DNA of 64,000 nucleotides, taken from positions 1 to 64,000 of the forward strand of contig NZ_LYRP01000005.1 of NCBI RefSeq assembly GCF_001655675.1. Reading direction: 5' to 3'. This DNA is from Mangrovibacter phragmitis. Lineage in GTDB: Bacteria > Pseudomonadota > Gammaproteobacteria > Enterobacterales > Enterobacteriaceae. The position numbers were made by a program, and so were the translations under genes. Positions 26,575 to 34,728 of the stretch are shown here, one piece after another (position 1 is the stretch's first letter; each line of letters starts with the position of its first letter). Under the pieces are notes generated by a model. The model was not told the origin of the DNA and did not search any database. It worked only from the letters and a program-made list of their open reading frames with translations.

Positions 26575-27633
26575 ATGTACGAGCAGGATACACTCAGCGC
26601 GCTGGATGCCATTACCGAAGCACAACGGATAGCTTTCGCCCCCATGTTATTTCAAACCGCATTATGCTTACGTAATTCGGGGATCCTTGCCTTTCTGGAT
26701 AAACAAGGGTCAACAGGGGCGACACTGGAAGAAATTGTCGCAAAGAGCCCGCTCAGCGAATATGCGGCCAGTGTTTTGCTGGATTGTGGTTTGAGTGGCC
26801 GGATCATCACCCGCAAAACATCCTGCTATTATTTATCTAAAGTTGGGCATTTTCTGCTGCATGACCCGATGACCCGCGTCAACATGGATTTCACTCAGGA
26901 TGTCTGTTACCAGGGCATGTACTATTTGTCCCAGGCTCTGGAAGAAGCACAACCTGCAGGCCTGAAAGTGTTCAGTGATGAACCGACTATTTACCCTGTC
27001 TTATCTCAACTCCCCTCACCCGCCCGGGAGAGTTGGTTTGCGTTTGACCATTACTATTCAGATATCGCATTCAATACCATTCTGCCGCTCATTTTTGCCG
27101 CAAAACCACGCACCTTATTTGATATCGGCGGAAATACCGGAAAACTGGCGATACGTTGCTGTGAATACGATGAAAATATCGCCGTCACTATTTTGGATCT
27201 GCCACAACAAATTGCGCTGGCACGCAAGAACATCGAAAAAGTGGGATTTTTCCATCGGATTCATTGCCACGAAATTGATATGCTCAGCAATCAACCCTTG
27301 CCTGATGGCGCAGATATATGGTGGATGAGCCAATTTCTGGATTGTTTTTCACCTGAACAAATTGTCGCTATTTTAAGCAAAATAGCACGAATAATGAAGT
27401 CGGGTGCGCAATTGTATATAATGGAACTGTTTTGGGACGTACAAAAGTTTGAGGCAGCAGCCTTCAGCCTGAATGCCACTTCGTTATACTTTACCTGTAT
27501 GGCAAATGGTAACAGCCGCTTTTACAGTTTGGAAAAATTTAATCACTACCTTGAGTTAGCTGGATTCCAGGTAAAACAACGCCATGACAATCTGGGTATC
27601 GGGCATACCTTGTTGATATGCGAGCCTTTTTAA
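26575..27633 (+). CDS. apeB: Aryl polyene cluster methyltransferase
   Basis: The 352-residue protein has an N-terminal dimerisation/helical part and a C-terminal SAM domain with TLFDIGGNTGKLAIR as motif I and VTILDLPQQIALARKNIE, the DLP pattern typical of acetylserotonin-O-methyltransferase-like enzymes. It would methylate the aryl head group, as in the methylated APE aromatic ring. An in-frame TTG at 26572 was passed over for ATG 26575, which has AAGG nine bases upstream. It stands at the start of the long cluster and precedes the ketosynthase-like gene. Confidence 0.9.
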   Translation: MYEQDTLSALDAITEAQRIAFAPMLFQTALCLRNSGILAFLDKQGSTGATLEEIVAKSPLSEYAASVLLDCGLSGRIITRKTSCYYLSKVGHFLLHDPMTRVNMDFTQDVCYQGMYYLSQALEEAQPAGLKVFSDEPTIYPVLSQLPSPARESWFAFDHYYSDIAFNTILPLIFAAKPRTLFDIGGNTGKLAIRCCEYDENIAVTILDLPQQIALARKNIEKVGFFHRIHCHEIDMLSNQPLPDGADIWWMSQFLDCFSPEQIVAILSKIARIMKSGAQLYIMELFWDVQKFEAAAFSLNATSLYFTCMANGNSRFYSLEKFNHYLELAGFQVKQRHDNLGIGHTLLICEPF

Positions 27634-27697
27634 TACGCGGCAGGCTTTGAGAATGGTCTGACCTACTAAATAACAGTTTTATCGCAGAAGCGCGTTG

Positions 27698-28420
27698 ATG
27701 AAATTTGCACTTGATATTATTGACTGGCAGGCACGGGCTCCTGGACTTAGCGAGGCAACAGAGTGGTTGCACTGGGCACAGCATCCTTGTGGTATAGACC
27801 CCAACGCACCCCAGGCAAAACTCACAGCATTACCCATGATGACTGCCAGGCGCCTGAATTCAGGCAGCAAACTGGCGGTTGAATGTGGACTTAACATGTT
27901 GCGTAAGCACAACATTGACGCAGTGCTTTACACCAGCCGACACGGCGAACTGGAGCGCAATTACCGTATTCTGAATGCGCTGGCAGAAGGCCAACCGGTC
28001 TCGCCAACTGATTTTGCTATGTCTGTGCATAATTCTGCGGTTGGTAATCTGACTATTGCCGCCCGGCAGCCTGCTGTCACATCTTCATTATCTGCCGGTA
28101 TGGATACCTTCCAGCAAGGCTTATGCGAAGTTATCTGCCTGCTGCAGGCCGGTTACCAACGCGTATTAATTGTCGATTTTGACGGTGCTTTACCAGAATT
28201 TTACCATTCAGGTATGCCTGCCGCGATGCCATGCTGGGCATTTGCTACCGCACTGGTCATTGCCCCCGGGCAAGAACTGTCCTGCGAAACAACCAGCGAT
28301 GCTGATGGCGCAGAAGCCGCGTTACCGCAAAGTTTGCAATTTCTGCAACATTACCTCTGTGGCGAACCCGAATTCAGCATACCCGGTGAGCGTTTAACCT
28401 GGCACTGGAGCCGTTCATGA
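27698..28420 (+). CDS. apeC: Ketosynthase-like chain-length partner
   Basis: The 240-residue protein covers only the N-terminal half of a ketosynthase fold. The position of the catalytic cysteine loop reads SLSAGMD, with no cysteine, so it is probably inactive by itself. In the published Xenorhabdus APE system ApeC pairs with the ketosynthase ApeO as a heterodimer, which fits a chain-length factor. ATG 27698 follows AGAAG; TTG 27695 is less likely. It overlaps the acyltransferase gene by four bases. Confidence 0.85.
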   Translation: MKFALDIIDWQARAPGLSEATEWLHWAQHPCGIDPNAPQAKLTALPMMTARRLNSGSKLAVECGLNMLRKHNIDAVLYTSRHGELERNYRILNALAEGQPVSPTDFAMSVHNSAVGNLTIAARQPAVTSSLSAGMDTFQQGLCEVICLLQAGYQRVLIVDFDGALPEFYHSGMPAAMPCWAFATALVIAPGQELSCETTSDADGAEAALPQSLQFLQHYLCGEPEFSIPGERLTWHWSRS

Positions 28421-29220
28421 AACGGCTTAACCAGGCCTGGCGGCTGATGACTACCGGGTTGTGTTTTGCGCTGTTTGGCCTGGGTGGTCTGGTATTGTCT
28501 TTAGTCTGGTTCAACTTGTTACTGGTCGTCGTGCGTAATAAAAATAAACGACGCTGCCTGGCAAGGCGCAGTATTTCTGCCAGTTTTCGTTGTTTTTTAT
28601 GGATAGCAAGATACACAGGAACGCTAAATTATCGCATTGAAGGTGCCGATATATTAAAGCAGGAACGCGGTTGTCTGGTGGTAGCAAACCATCCAACGCT
28701 GATAGATTATGTTTTGCTGGCGTCGGTAATGCCGGAGACAGACTGCCTGGTTAAAAGCAGGCTATTGAAAAATCCCTTTGTCAGTGGAGTCATTCGGGCG
28801 GCCGATTACCTGATTAATAGCGAAGCCGACACACTGCTGTCTGAAAGCCAGAAGCGGCTGGCCCGGGGAGAAACGTTGTTGATTTTTCCTGAAGGAACCC
28901 GCTCACGGCAAGGGCAGGACATGGTGTTACAACGGGGTGCCGCAAATATAGCTGTACGTTGCCAGTGTGATTTACGTGTCGTGACAATCCATTGTAGCGA
29001 ACACCTGCTCGATAAGCAGAGCCACTGGTATAACGTTCCGCCCACCAGGCCCGAATTTACGGTATTGGTAAAAGAACGCATTGCGGTAAAACCCTTTACT
29101 CATGCCAGCTCTCAAGTACCAACACGAGCAGTAAGGCAACTTAATAAGCACCTTTTACAGCAATTACAAATAGTTAATGATCCATTTTTGGGGATGAATG
29201 ATGCAAGCGCTTTACCTTGA
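28417..29220 (+). CDS. apeD: PlsC-type acyltransferase of the aryl polyene cluster
   Basis: The 267-residue membrane-linked protein has a PlsC/LPLAT fold: the catalytic HxxxxD in NHPTLIDYVLL, then LIFPEGTRSRQGQ as the acceptor motif. A hydrophobic N-terminal segment (about residues 15-37) anchors it to the inner membrane. It would transfer an acyl chain to the head group or lipid anchor of the polyene. It is coupled to apeC by ATGA overlap and to the first ACP gene by a 23-base overlap. Confidence 0.9.
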   Translation: MKRLNQAWRLMTTGLCFALFGLGGLVLSLVWFNLLLVVVRNKNKRRCLARRSISASFRCFLWIARYTGTLNYRIEGADILKQERGCLVVANHPTLIDYVLLASVMPETDCLVKSRLLKNPFVSGVIRAADYLINSEADTLLSESQKRLARGETLLIFPEGTRSRQGQDMVLQRGAANIAVRCQCDLRVVTIHCSEHLLDKQSHWYNVPPTRPEFTVLVKERIAVKPFTHASSQVPTRAVRQLNKHLLQQLQIVNDPFLGMNDASALP

Positions 29221-29458
29221 GATTAAAAATCTCATTATTAATACACTGAATTTAGATGAACTCACAGCCGACGATATAGATACAGAAGCCGCCTTGTTTG
29301 GCGATGGTCTGGGCCTGGATTCTATTGATGCACTGGAGCTTGGTCTGGCGGTAAAAAACCAGTACGGTGTCGTGTTGTCTGCTGAAAGCGAAGAGATGCG
29401 CCAACACTTCTATTCCGTCGCGACCCTGGCCGCGTTTATCAATTCCCAACGCTCCTGA
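29198..29458 (+). CDS. apeE: Acyl carrier protein 1
   Basis: The 86-residue acidic protein has the phosphopantetheine attachment motif GLDSIDALELGLAV, with serine in the DSID core. It carries growing polyene chains on a 4'-phosphopantetheine arm. Two ATG codons stand in tandem at the start; the gene overlaps apeD by 23 bases. A second, different ACP follows 13 bases later. Which one carries the aryl starter and which the chain is not visible from sequence. Confidence 0.95.
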   Translation: MMQALYLEIKNLIINTLNLDELTADDIDTEAALFGDGLGLDSIDALELGLAVKNQYGVVLSAESEEMRQHFYSVATLAAFINSQRS

Positions 29459-29471
29459 GAATGCATTCATT

Positions 29472-29732
29472 ATGACTGAACACACTAACCAGAACGCAAT
29501 CTATCAGGAAGTTTCAGCACTGCTGTGCAAATTGTTTGAGATAGATGCAGACAGTATCACCCCTGAATCCCGCCTGTATGAAGACCTTGAACTCGACAGC
29601 ATTGATGCCGTCGACATGATTGTGCATGTGCAGAAAAAAACGGGCAAAAAAATCAAACCGGAAGAATTTAAAGCTGTTCGCACGGTGCAGGATGTTGTAG
29701 ATGCCGTCGAACGATTAATGAAAGAAGATTGA
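29472..29732 (+). CDS. apeF: Acyl carrier protein 2
   Basis: The 86-residue protein has the attachment site LELDSIDAVDMIVHVQK with DSID, and the classic RLYEDLELDS approach. Helix III (KIKPEEFKAV) is typical of bacterial ACPs. ATG 29472 is chosen because earlier in-frame codons would place the start deep inside apeE. It is only about one third identical to ApeE by eye, indicating two specialised carriers. Confidence 0.95.
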   Translation: MTEHTNQNAIYQEVSALLCKLFEIDADSITPESRLYEDLELDSIDAVDMIVHVQKKTGKKIKPEEFKAVRTVQDVVDAVERLMKED

Positions 29733-29738
29733 TTTGCC

Positions 29739-30317
29739 GTGCGGCATTTTTATCAACGGTTGCTGGTGCTGATAACGGCATTAATGCTGCTGGCATGGCC
29801 TTTTTTCGTCTGGTTTGGCCTGGCACATAACGGCCTGCACTGGTTACTCCCTGTAATGGCATTGCTGTTGGTTTTGCGCCTCAGGCAAGTCCGGCGAAGA
29901 ACAGGCCCTTTGCGCCTCGTCGCACTGAGTGCAGCCGCCGCCGGGTTAGTACTGTGCGTTGCCAGTTTTGTGTTGCGCACTCATCAGTTACTACTTTTCT
30001 ACCCGGTAGTTGTAAACCTGGTCATGCTGGCGCTGTTTGGTGGATCACTTTTTACATCCATGCCATTGGTTGAGCGTATTGCACGCCTGAAAGAGCCACA
30101 ATTGCCGCCAGATGGGGTGCGGTACACCCGCCGTGTCACACAAGTCTGGTGCGTATTTTTTGTCGCTAACGGCAGCATCGCGCTTGGTACAGCGCTGTCA
30201 GGGGATCTGGCGCTCTGGACCACCTGGAACGGGCTAATCGCTTATTTTCTCATGGGTGGTTTAATGGCTGCTGAGTGGCTGGTGCGCCGCAGGGTAATGA
30301 AACGAGAAAGACCATGA
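29739..30317 (+). CDS. apeG: Aryl polyene cluster membrane protein
   Basis: The 192-residue protein is strongly hydrophobic with about five or six membrane helices (such as LVLITALMLLAWPFFVWFGL and VVNLVMLALFGGSLF). It belongs to the uncharacterised COG4648-like membrane proteins found in aryl polyene loci. GTG 29739 is the start; the next gene starts within its stop (ATGA). A role in lipid transfer or assembly at the inner membrane is plausible but unproven. Confidence 0.85.
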   Translation: MRHFYQRLLVLITALMLLAWPFFVWFGLAHNGLHWLLPVMALLLVLRLRQVRRRTGPLRLVALSAAAAGLVLCVASFVLRTHQLLLFYPVVVNLVMLALFGGSLFTSMPLVERIARLKEPQLPPDGVRYTRRVTQVWCVFFVANGSIALGTALSGDLALWTTWNGLIAYFLMGGLMAAEWLVRRRVMKRERP

Positions 30318-31678
30318 CACACACACTTCCCTTGTCTCAGTGGCTGGGTAATACGCGTGCTGACGCCACCCCCATTGCCTGGCTTGGCGATAACACCTGG
30401 ACACAAGCCCGGCTGCGCTATGATGTCGCACAGCTGCTGGCCCAACTCAACAACCACCCGGGCGAACGCTGGGCATTGTGCTTTGAAAACAGTTACCTGT
30501 TTATTGTTGCGTTACTGGCAACGCTCTGTGCGCGAAAAATTCCGGTTATTCCCGGGCATTCCCGTATCGCACTGCTAAAAGAACAGTGTGTGTTTTTTGA
30601 CGGGATACTGAGCGACAAACCGCTGTCATGGCCTGAAAACTTGCTGGTTGTCTCCTCGTCTGGTGAAGCAACGATTACAGAGCAACCACCACTTCCGGTT
30701 ATTGATGATAACCAGTTTATCGAGCTGTTTACCTCAGGCTCAACCGGGCAACCCAAGCGGGTTGTGAAGCGTATTGCCACACTGGATCAGGAAGCCCAAA
30801 TTCTGGCTGCCCGGTTTGCCCCGCAGGTGAAGGATTGCCGGGTGGTTGCATCGGTGGTTCCTCAGCATTTATACGGCCTCACCTTTCGTATTGTTCTGCC
30901 GATGGCGTTAGGCCTGCCACTGCATGCAGCCATGCTGTATTACGCCGAACAACTGGCGGCACTCACCCCGCAATATCGTTATGTATTTATCAGTAGCCCG
31001 GCGTTTCTTAAACGCCTGGATAACCAGTTGCCCGCACCACAAGTGGCCATGACGTTTTCCGCTGGCGGCATGCTGCCCTGGCATGATGTACAATATACCC
31101 GCGACTGGCTGGGTCACGCGGTTGATGAAATCTATGGTAGTACTGAAACCGGGATTTTAGCGTGGCGGCACAGAGAGCAGGACCTACAACCATGGGTTCC
31201 CTTCCCGGGTGTTTATTTTGCGCATCAGGCCGAGAAATACATTGCCCATTCCCCACTGATTGACAACCCGTCAGGACTGATACTGGACGATATGCTGGAA
31301 CTCAATGATGACGGCAGTTTCCAGTTATCCGGGCGGCGGGGCCGGGTGGTGAAAATCGAAGAGAAACGGATTTCATTAACGGAAGTTGAGCAGCGCCTGC
31401 TGGAGCTGGACGGCGTGAAAGACGCCGCCGCACTCCCTTTATCCCGGGGTGGCCGCCAGGGCATCGGCGCTTTGCTGGTGCTGGATGAAGCACATTACGC
31501 TTTATGGTGTACATCAAACAAAAAAACGTTGGAATTCGCCTGGCGGCAGGCTTTATTGCCCTGGCTTGAGCCTGTTGCCATACCGCGTTACTGGCGAGTT
31601 ATTCAAGAAATCCCGGTCAACAGCATGAATAAACGTGTCTACGGGCAATTACAGGAACTATTCCATGAGACCTCGTGA
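30314..31678 (+). CDS. apeH: Aryl-acid AMP ligase of the aryl polyene cluster
   Basis: The 454-residue protein is an ANL-family adenylating enzyme. The P-loop-like A3 motif LFTSGSTGQPKRVVK is near residue 140, YGSTETGILAWR serves as the A5 motif, and the late SGRRGRVVKIEEKRISL region covers the hinge and the A8 motif. It activates the aromatic acid (such as 4-hydroxybenzoate) and loads it onto an ACP. ATG 30314 overlaps the apeG stop. It is a little shorter than typical acyl-CoA synthetases. Confidence 0.93.
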   Translation: MTHTLPLSQWLGNTRADATPIAWLGDNTWTQARLRYDVAQLLAQLNNHPGERWALCFENSYLFIVALLATLCARKIPVIPGHSRIALLKEQCVFFDGILSDKPLSWPENLLVVSSSGEATITEQPPLPVIDDNQFIELFTSGSTGQPKRVVKRIATLDQEAQILAARFAPQVKDCRVVASVVPQHLYGLTFRIVLPMALGLPLHAAMLYYAEQLAALTPQYRYVFISSPAFLKRLDNQLPAPQVAMTFSAGGMLPWHDVQYTRDWLGHAVDEIYGSTETGILAWRHREQDLQPWVPFPGVYFAHQAEKYIAHSPLIDNPSGLILDDMLELNDDGSFQLSGRRGRVVKIEEKRISLTEVEQRLLELDGVKDAAALPLSRGGRQGIGALLVLDEAHYALWCTSNKKTLEFAWRQALLPWLEPVAIPRYWRVIQEIPVNSMNKRVYGQLQELFHETS

Positions 31679-32018
31679 AATTGCGCGCACCACAGTGCAG
31701 CCCAATGAGACAGAGCTTGTGCTGGCCCTTGACCCTGAACTGTTGTGGTTTCGCGGGCATTTTGCCATACAACCTTTATTGCCAGGTGTCGCCCAACTTG
31801 ACTGGGTGATGCACTACGCCATAACCGTACTGGCTCCGGGTTTTCGCTTTCTCAGTATTCAGAACGTGAAGTTTCAGTCGCCACTGCTGCCTGGCAACAT
31901 TGTCACCCTGGTCATTCGCTGGTTTCCTGAAAAGCAAATACTTACGTTCAGTTATCACCGCCATGAGGGTGATGAGCGCCATGCAGCCAGTAGCGGGAAG
32001 ATAAAACTATGTCGGTAA
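31665..32018 (+). CDS. apeI: Dehydratase ApeI, FabZ-like
   Basis: The 117-residue hotdog-fold protein has WFRGHFAIQPLLPGVAQLDW, which matches the FabZ GHFPxxPxxPG active-site histidine motif. In the studied APE system ApeI acts together with ApeP as a heterocomplex, dehydrating 3-hydroxyacyl-ACP to the conjugated polyene. The start is ATG 31665, overlapping apeH by 14 bases; a longer frame upstream is less likely. It overlaps apeJ by 10 bases. Confidence 0.92.
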   Translation: MRPREIARTTVQPNETELVLALDPELLWFRGHFAIQPLLPGVAQLDWVMHYAITVLAPGFRFLSIQNVKFQSPLLPGNIVTLVIRWFPEKQILTFSYHRHEGDERHAASSGKIKLCR

Positions 32019-33700
32019 ACTTCTCCCCCTGCGTTGTCATTCCTTGCTATAACCACGGCGCAATGATGGCCGGGGTGTTGTCACGGCTGTCCCCTTTCGC
32101 TCTGCCTTGTTTTATTGTGGACGACGGAAGTGATTCGGCCACACAGCGCCAACTGGAAGCGCTGGCGAATGGCAACCAGAATGTGCAACTGATCCACCTG
32201 CCACAAAACGCGGGCAAAGGCGCGGCCGTTGTCCACGGTTTAACTGTGGCGGCACAACACGGGTTTACCCACGCGGTACAAGTCGATGCCGATGGCCAGC
32301 ACGCCATTGAAGATATTCCTGCACTGCTGGCGCTGGCTCAGCAATATCCGGACGACCTGATTTCCGGAGCGCCCATTTATGACGACTCCATTCCCCGTTC
32401 ACGGCTGTATGGCCGCTGGATAACCCACGTATGGGTGTGGATAGAAACCCTGTCACTGCAACTGAAAGACAGCATGTGTGGATTTCGTGTCTACCCAATT
32501 GCCCCTACTTTGCGCCTGGCAAACCAGGTCACATTAGGCAAACGGATGGACTTTGATACAGAAGTCATGGTTCGCCTCTACTGGCAAGGGCACAACAGCC
32601 ATTTTGTCCCAACCCGCGTGACTTACCCGGAAGATGGGTTATCGCATTTTGACGCGTTTAAAGACAATGTGCGTATCTCGTGTATGCATACGCGTTTGTT
32701 TTTTGGCATGTTGCCCCGCCTTCCTGCCCTTCTGCTACGCCAGCGCCACACTCAGCACTGGGCAAAACAGCAGGAAGTCAGTGGGCTGTGGGGAATGCGT
32801 ATCATGCTGAAAGTTTGGCAGTATCTTGGGCGCAATGCATTCTCAGTTTTACTGTGGCCGGTGGTCGCGGTTTACTGGCTACTGGCGCGCCGGGCGCGTG
32901 CTGCATCACAACAGTGGCTGAACCGGGTAAAAACCCGGCTGGCGGAACAACACCGACCGGTCCCGCCGCACCTCAACAGTTATTTTCACTTTTTGCGTTT
33001 CAGCCAGTCTATGCTGGATAAAATTGCCAGCTGGCGGGGTGAATTACAGCCAGGTAAGCAGATTCAGTTCGCCCCCGGCGCGCAGGAACACCTGGACTTA
33101 ACCTCACCTCAGGGCCAGTTATTACTGGCTTCCCATTTGGGCGATGTTGAAGTCTGCCGGGCACTCGCTCAGTTGCAGGGCGACAAAACCATTAATGCCC
33201 TGGTGTTTCATGAAAATGCGCAACGGTTTAAACAAATCATGGAAGAGATGGCGCCACAAGCGGGGCTGAACCTGATCCCGGTCAATGATATCGGGCCAGA
33301 AACCGCCATGTTGCTCAAAGAAAAGCTCGACCAGGGAGAGTGGGTTGCCATTGTCGGTGACCGTCTGGCCGTTAACCCGCAACGTGGTGACTGGCGGGTC
33401 ACCTGGAGCCAGTTCATGGGGCATCCGGCGCCGTTTCCACAAGGGCCATTTATTCTGGCTTCCATTCTGCGTTGCCCGGTCTTCCTGCTGTTTGCCCTTT
33501 CGCAACACGGGCAACTGTGCATCCACTGTGAACCATTCGCCAACCCGCTATTGCTCCCCCGGGGCAACCGTCAACAGGCATTACAGCAGACTATTGACCG
33601 TTATGCTGAGCGGCTGGAGCATTACGCCCTCATGTCACCACTGGACTGGTTCAACTTTTTTGATTTCTGGCGCCTGCCCGACGCCGACGATAAGGAGTAA
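32009..33700 (+). CDS. apeJ: Fused glycosyltransferase-2 and LpxL-like acyltransferase
   Basis: The 563-residue protein joins two enzymes. Residues about 1-240 form a GT2 fold with VVIPCYNHG near the front, the FIVDDGSDS nucleotide-sugar motif and QVDADGQHA. After a basic linker, residues about 310-555 form an LPLAT/LpxL-type acyltransferase with HLGDVE as HxxxxE catalytic motif and VAIVGDRLAVNPQRGDW. It is predicted to add a sugar and an acyl group to the aryl polyene at the inner membrane. Fusions of this type recur in APE clusters. Confidence 0.9.
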   Translation: MSVNFSPCVVIPCYNHGAMMAGVLSRLSPFALPCFIVDDGSDSATQRQLEALANGNQNVQLIHLPQNAGKGAAVVHGLTVAAQHGFTHAVQVDADGQHAIEDIPALLALAQQYPDDLISGAPIYDDSIPRSRLYGRWITHVWVWIETLSLQLKDSMCGFRVYPIAPTLRLANQVTLGKRMDFDTEVMVRLYWQGHNSHFVPTRVTYPEDGLSHFDAFKDNVRISCMHTRLFFGMLPRLPALLLRQRHTQHWAKQQEVSGLWGMRIMLKVWQYLGRNAFSVLLWPVVAVYWLLARRARAASQQWLNRVKTRLAEQHRPVPPHLNSYFHFLRFSQSMLDKIASWRGELQPGKQIQFAPGAQEHLDLTSPQGQLLLASHLGDVEVCRALAQLQGDKTINALVFHENAQRFKQIMEEMAPQAGLNLIPVNDIGPETAMLLKEKLDQGEWVAIVGDRLAVNPQRGDWRVTWSQFMGHPAPFPQGPFILASILRCPVFLLFALSQHGQLCIHCEPFANPLLLPRGNRQQALQQTIDRYAERLEHYALMSPLDWFNFFDFWRLPDADDKE

Positions 33701-33703
33701 CAG

Positions 33704-34126
33704 GTGTTAAACAACCCACGTTTCACCACGGAAGTCACGCTGACCATTCCTTTTCATGATGTCGATATGATGGGTGTGGTGTGGCACGGCAACTATTTTC
33801 GGTATTTCGAAATTGCCCGCGAAGCATTGCTCAACCAGTTCAATTATGGTTACCGGCAAATGAAAGAATCCGGTTATGTCTGGCCCGTAGTCGATACCCG
33901 GGTGAAATATCGCGATGTACTGACTTTTGAGCAAAAAATTCGCGTGCGGGCCCAGGTAACCGAATATGAAAACCGCCTGCGCATTGACTACCAAATTTTT
34001 GATGATGCTTCAGGGAAGCGTACCACCACGGGCTATACCATTCAGGTTGCCGTAGAAGAAGCCAGCCGGGAAATGTGTTTTATCAGCCCGCCGGTGCTGT
34101 TTGAACGTATGGGAGTTACGCAATGA
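33704..34126 (+). CDS. apeK: 4HBT-type thioesterase
   Basis: The 140-residue hotdog thioesterase has the motif VDMMGVVWHGNYFRYFEIAREAL, typical of the 4-hydroxybenzoyl-CoA thioesterase family, with the catalytic aspartate in FHDVDMM. It is expected to release the chain from the carrier or edit wrong intermediates. The start is GTG 33704 with AAGGAG six bases upstream. It overlaps apeL by four bases. Confidence 0.92.
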   Translation: MLNNPRFTTEVTLTIPFHDVDMMGVVWHGNYFRYFEIAREALLNQFNYGYRQMKESGYVWPVVDTRVKYRDVLTFEQKIRVRAQVTEYENRLRIDYQIFDDASGKRTTTGYTIQVAVEEASREMCFISPPVLFERMGVTQ

Positions 34127-34728
34127 AATACTGGGCACTCGTCTTCACTCTGTTCAGCCATTTTGCCTGTGCCATTACGCTGGATGAACTGCAACAGCGT
34201 TTCACGCAAACGCCGGTTATCCGTGCGCATTTTGAGCAGACCCGCACTATCAAAGATATGCCTCAGCCGCTGTTATCTCAGGGAGATATGCTGATTGCCC
34301 GTGACCAGGGGTTGCTATGGGACCAGAAATCGCCCTTTTCTATGCTACTGATGCTGAATAATACCCGTATGGTGCAAATCATTAACGGGCAGCCACCACA
34401 AGTGGTTACGGCTGAAAATAATCCGCAAATGTTTCAGTTTAACCATTTATTGCGCGCGCTGTTTCAGGCCGACAGAAGTGTACTGGAACAAAACTTCCGT
34501 CTTGATTTTCAGGATAAAGGACAAGGGCGCTGGTCGTTACGTTTACAACCCATCACCACACCGCTGGATAAAATTTTCACGTCAATCGACCTGGCCGGGC
34601 AGACCTGGCTTGACAGCATTCAACTCTACGACAAGCAAGGTGACCAAACCCGGATAGTGCTTTCTGACCACCGTTTAACGCCCGCAACACTTACCGATGA
34701 AGAGCGTAAACGCTTTGACGAACACTAA
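34123..34728 (+). CDS. apeL: LolA-like outer-membrane lipoprotein carrier
   Basis: The 201-residue protein has an N-terminal signal peptide (MKYWALVFTLFSHFACA) and a LolA-type fold, with the DELQQRFTQTPVIRAHFEQTR opening written here as LQQRFTQTPVIRAHFEQ. LolA-like proteins shuttle lipid cargo across the periplasm. It probably carries the polyene lipid from the MMPL exporter to the outer membrane. The coding ends overlap the next gene by 32 bases. Confidence 0.88.
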   Translation: MKYWALVFTLFSHFACAITLDELQQRFTQTPVIRAHFEQTRTIKDMPQPLLSQGDMLIARDQGLLWDQKSPFSMLLMLNNTRMVQIINGQPPQVVTAENNPQMFQFNHLLRALFQADRSVLEQNFRLDFQDKGQGRWSLRLQPITTPLDKIFTSIDLAGQTWLDSIQLYDKQGDQTRIVLSDHRLTPATLTDEERKRFDEH

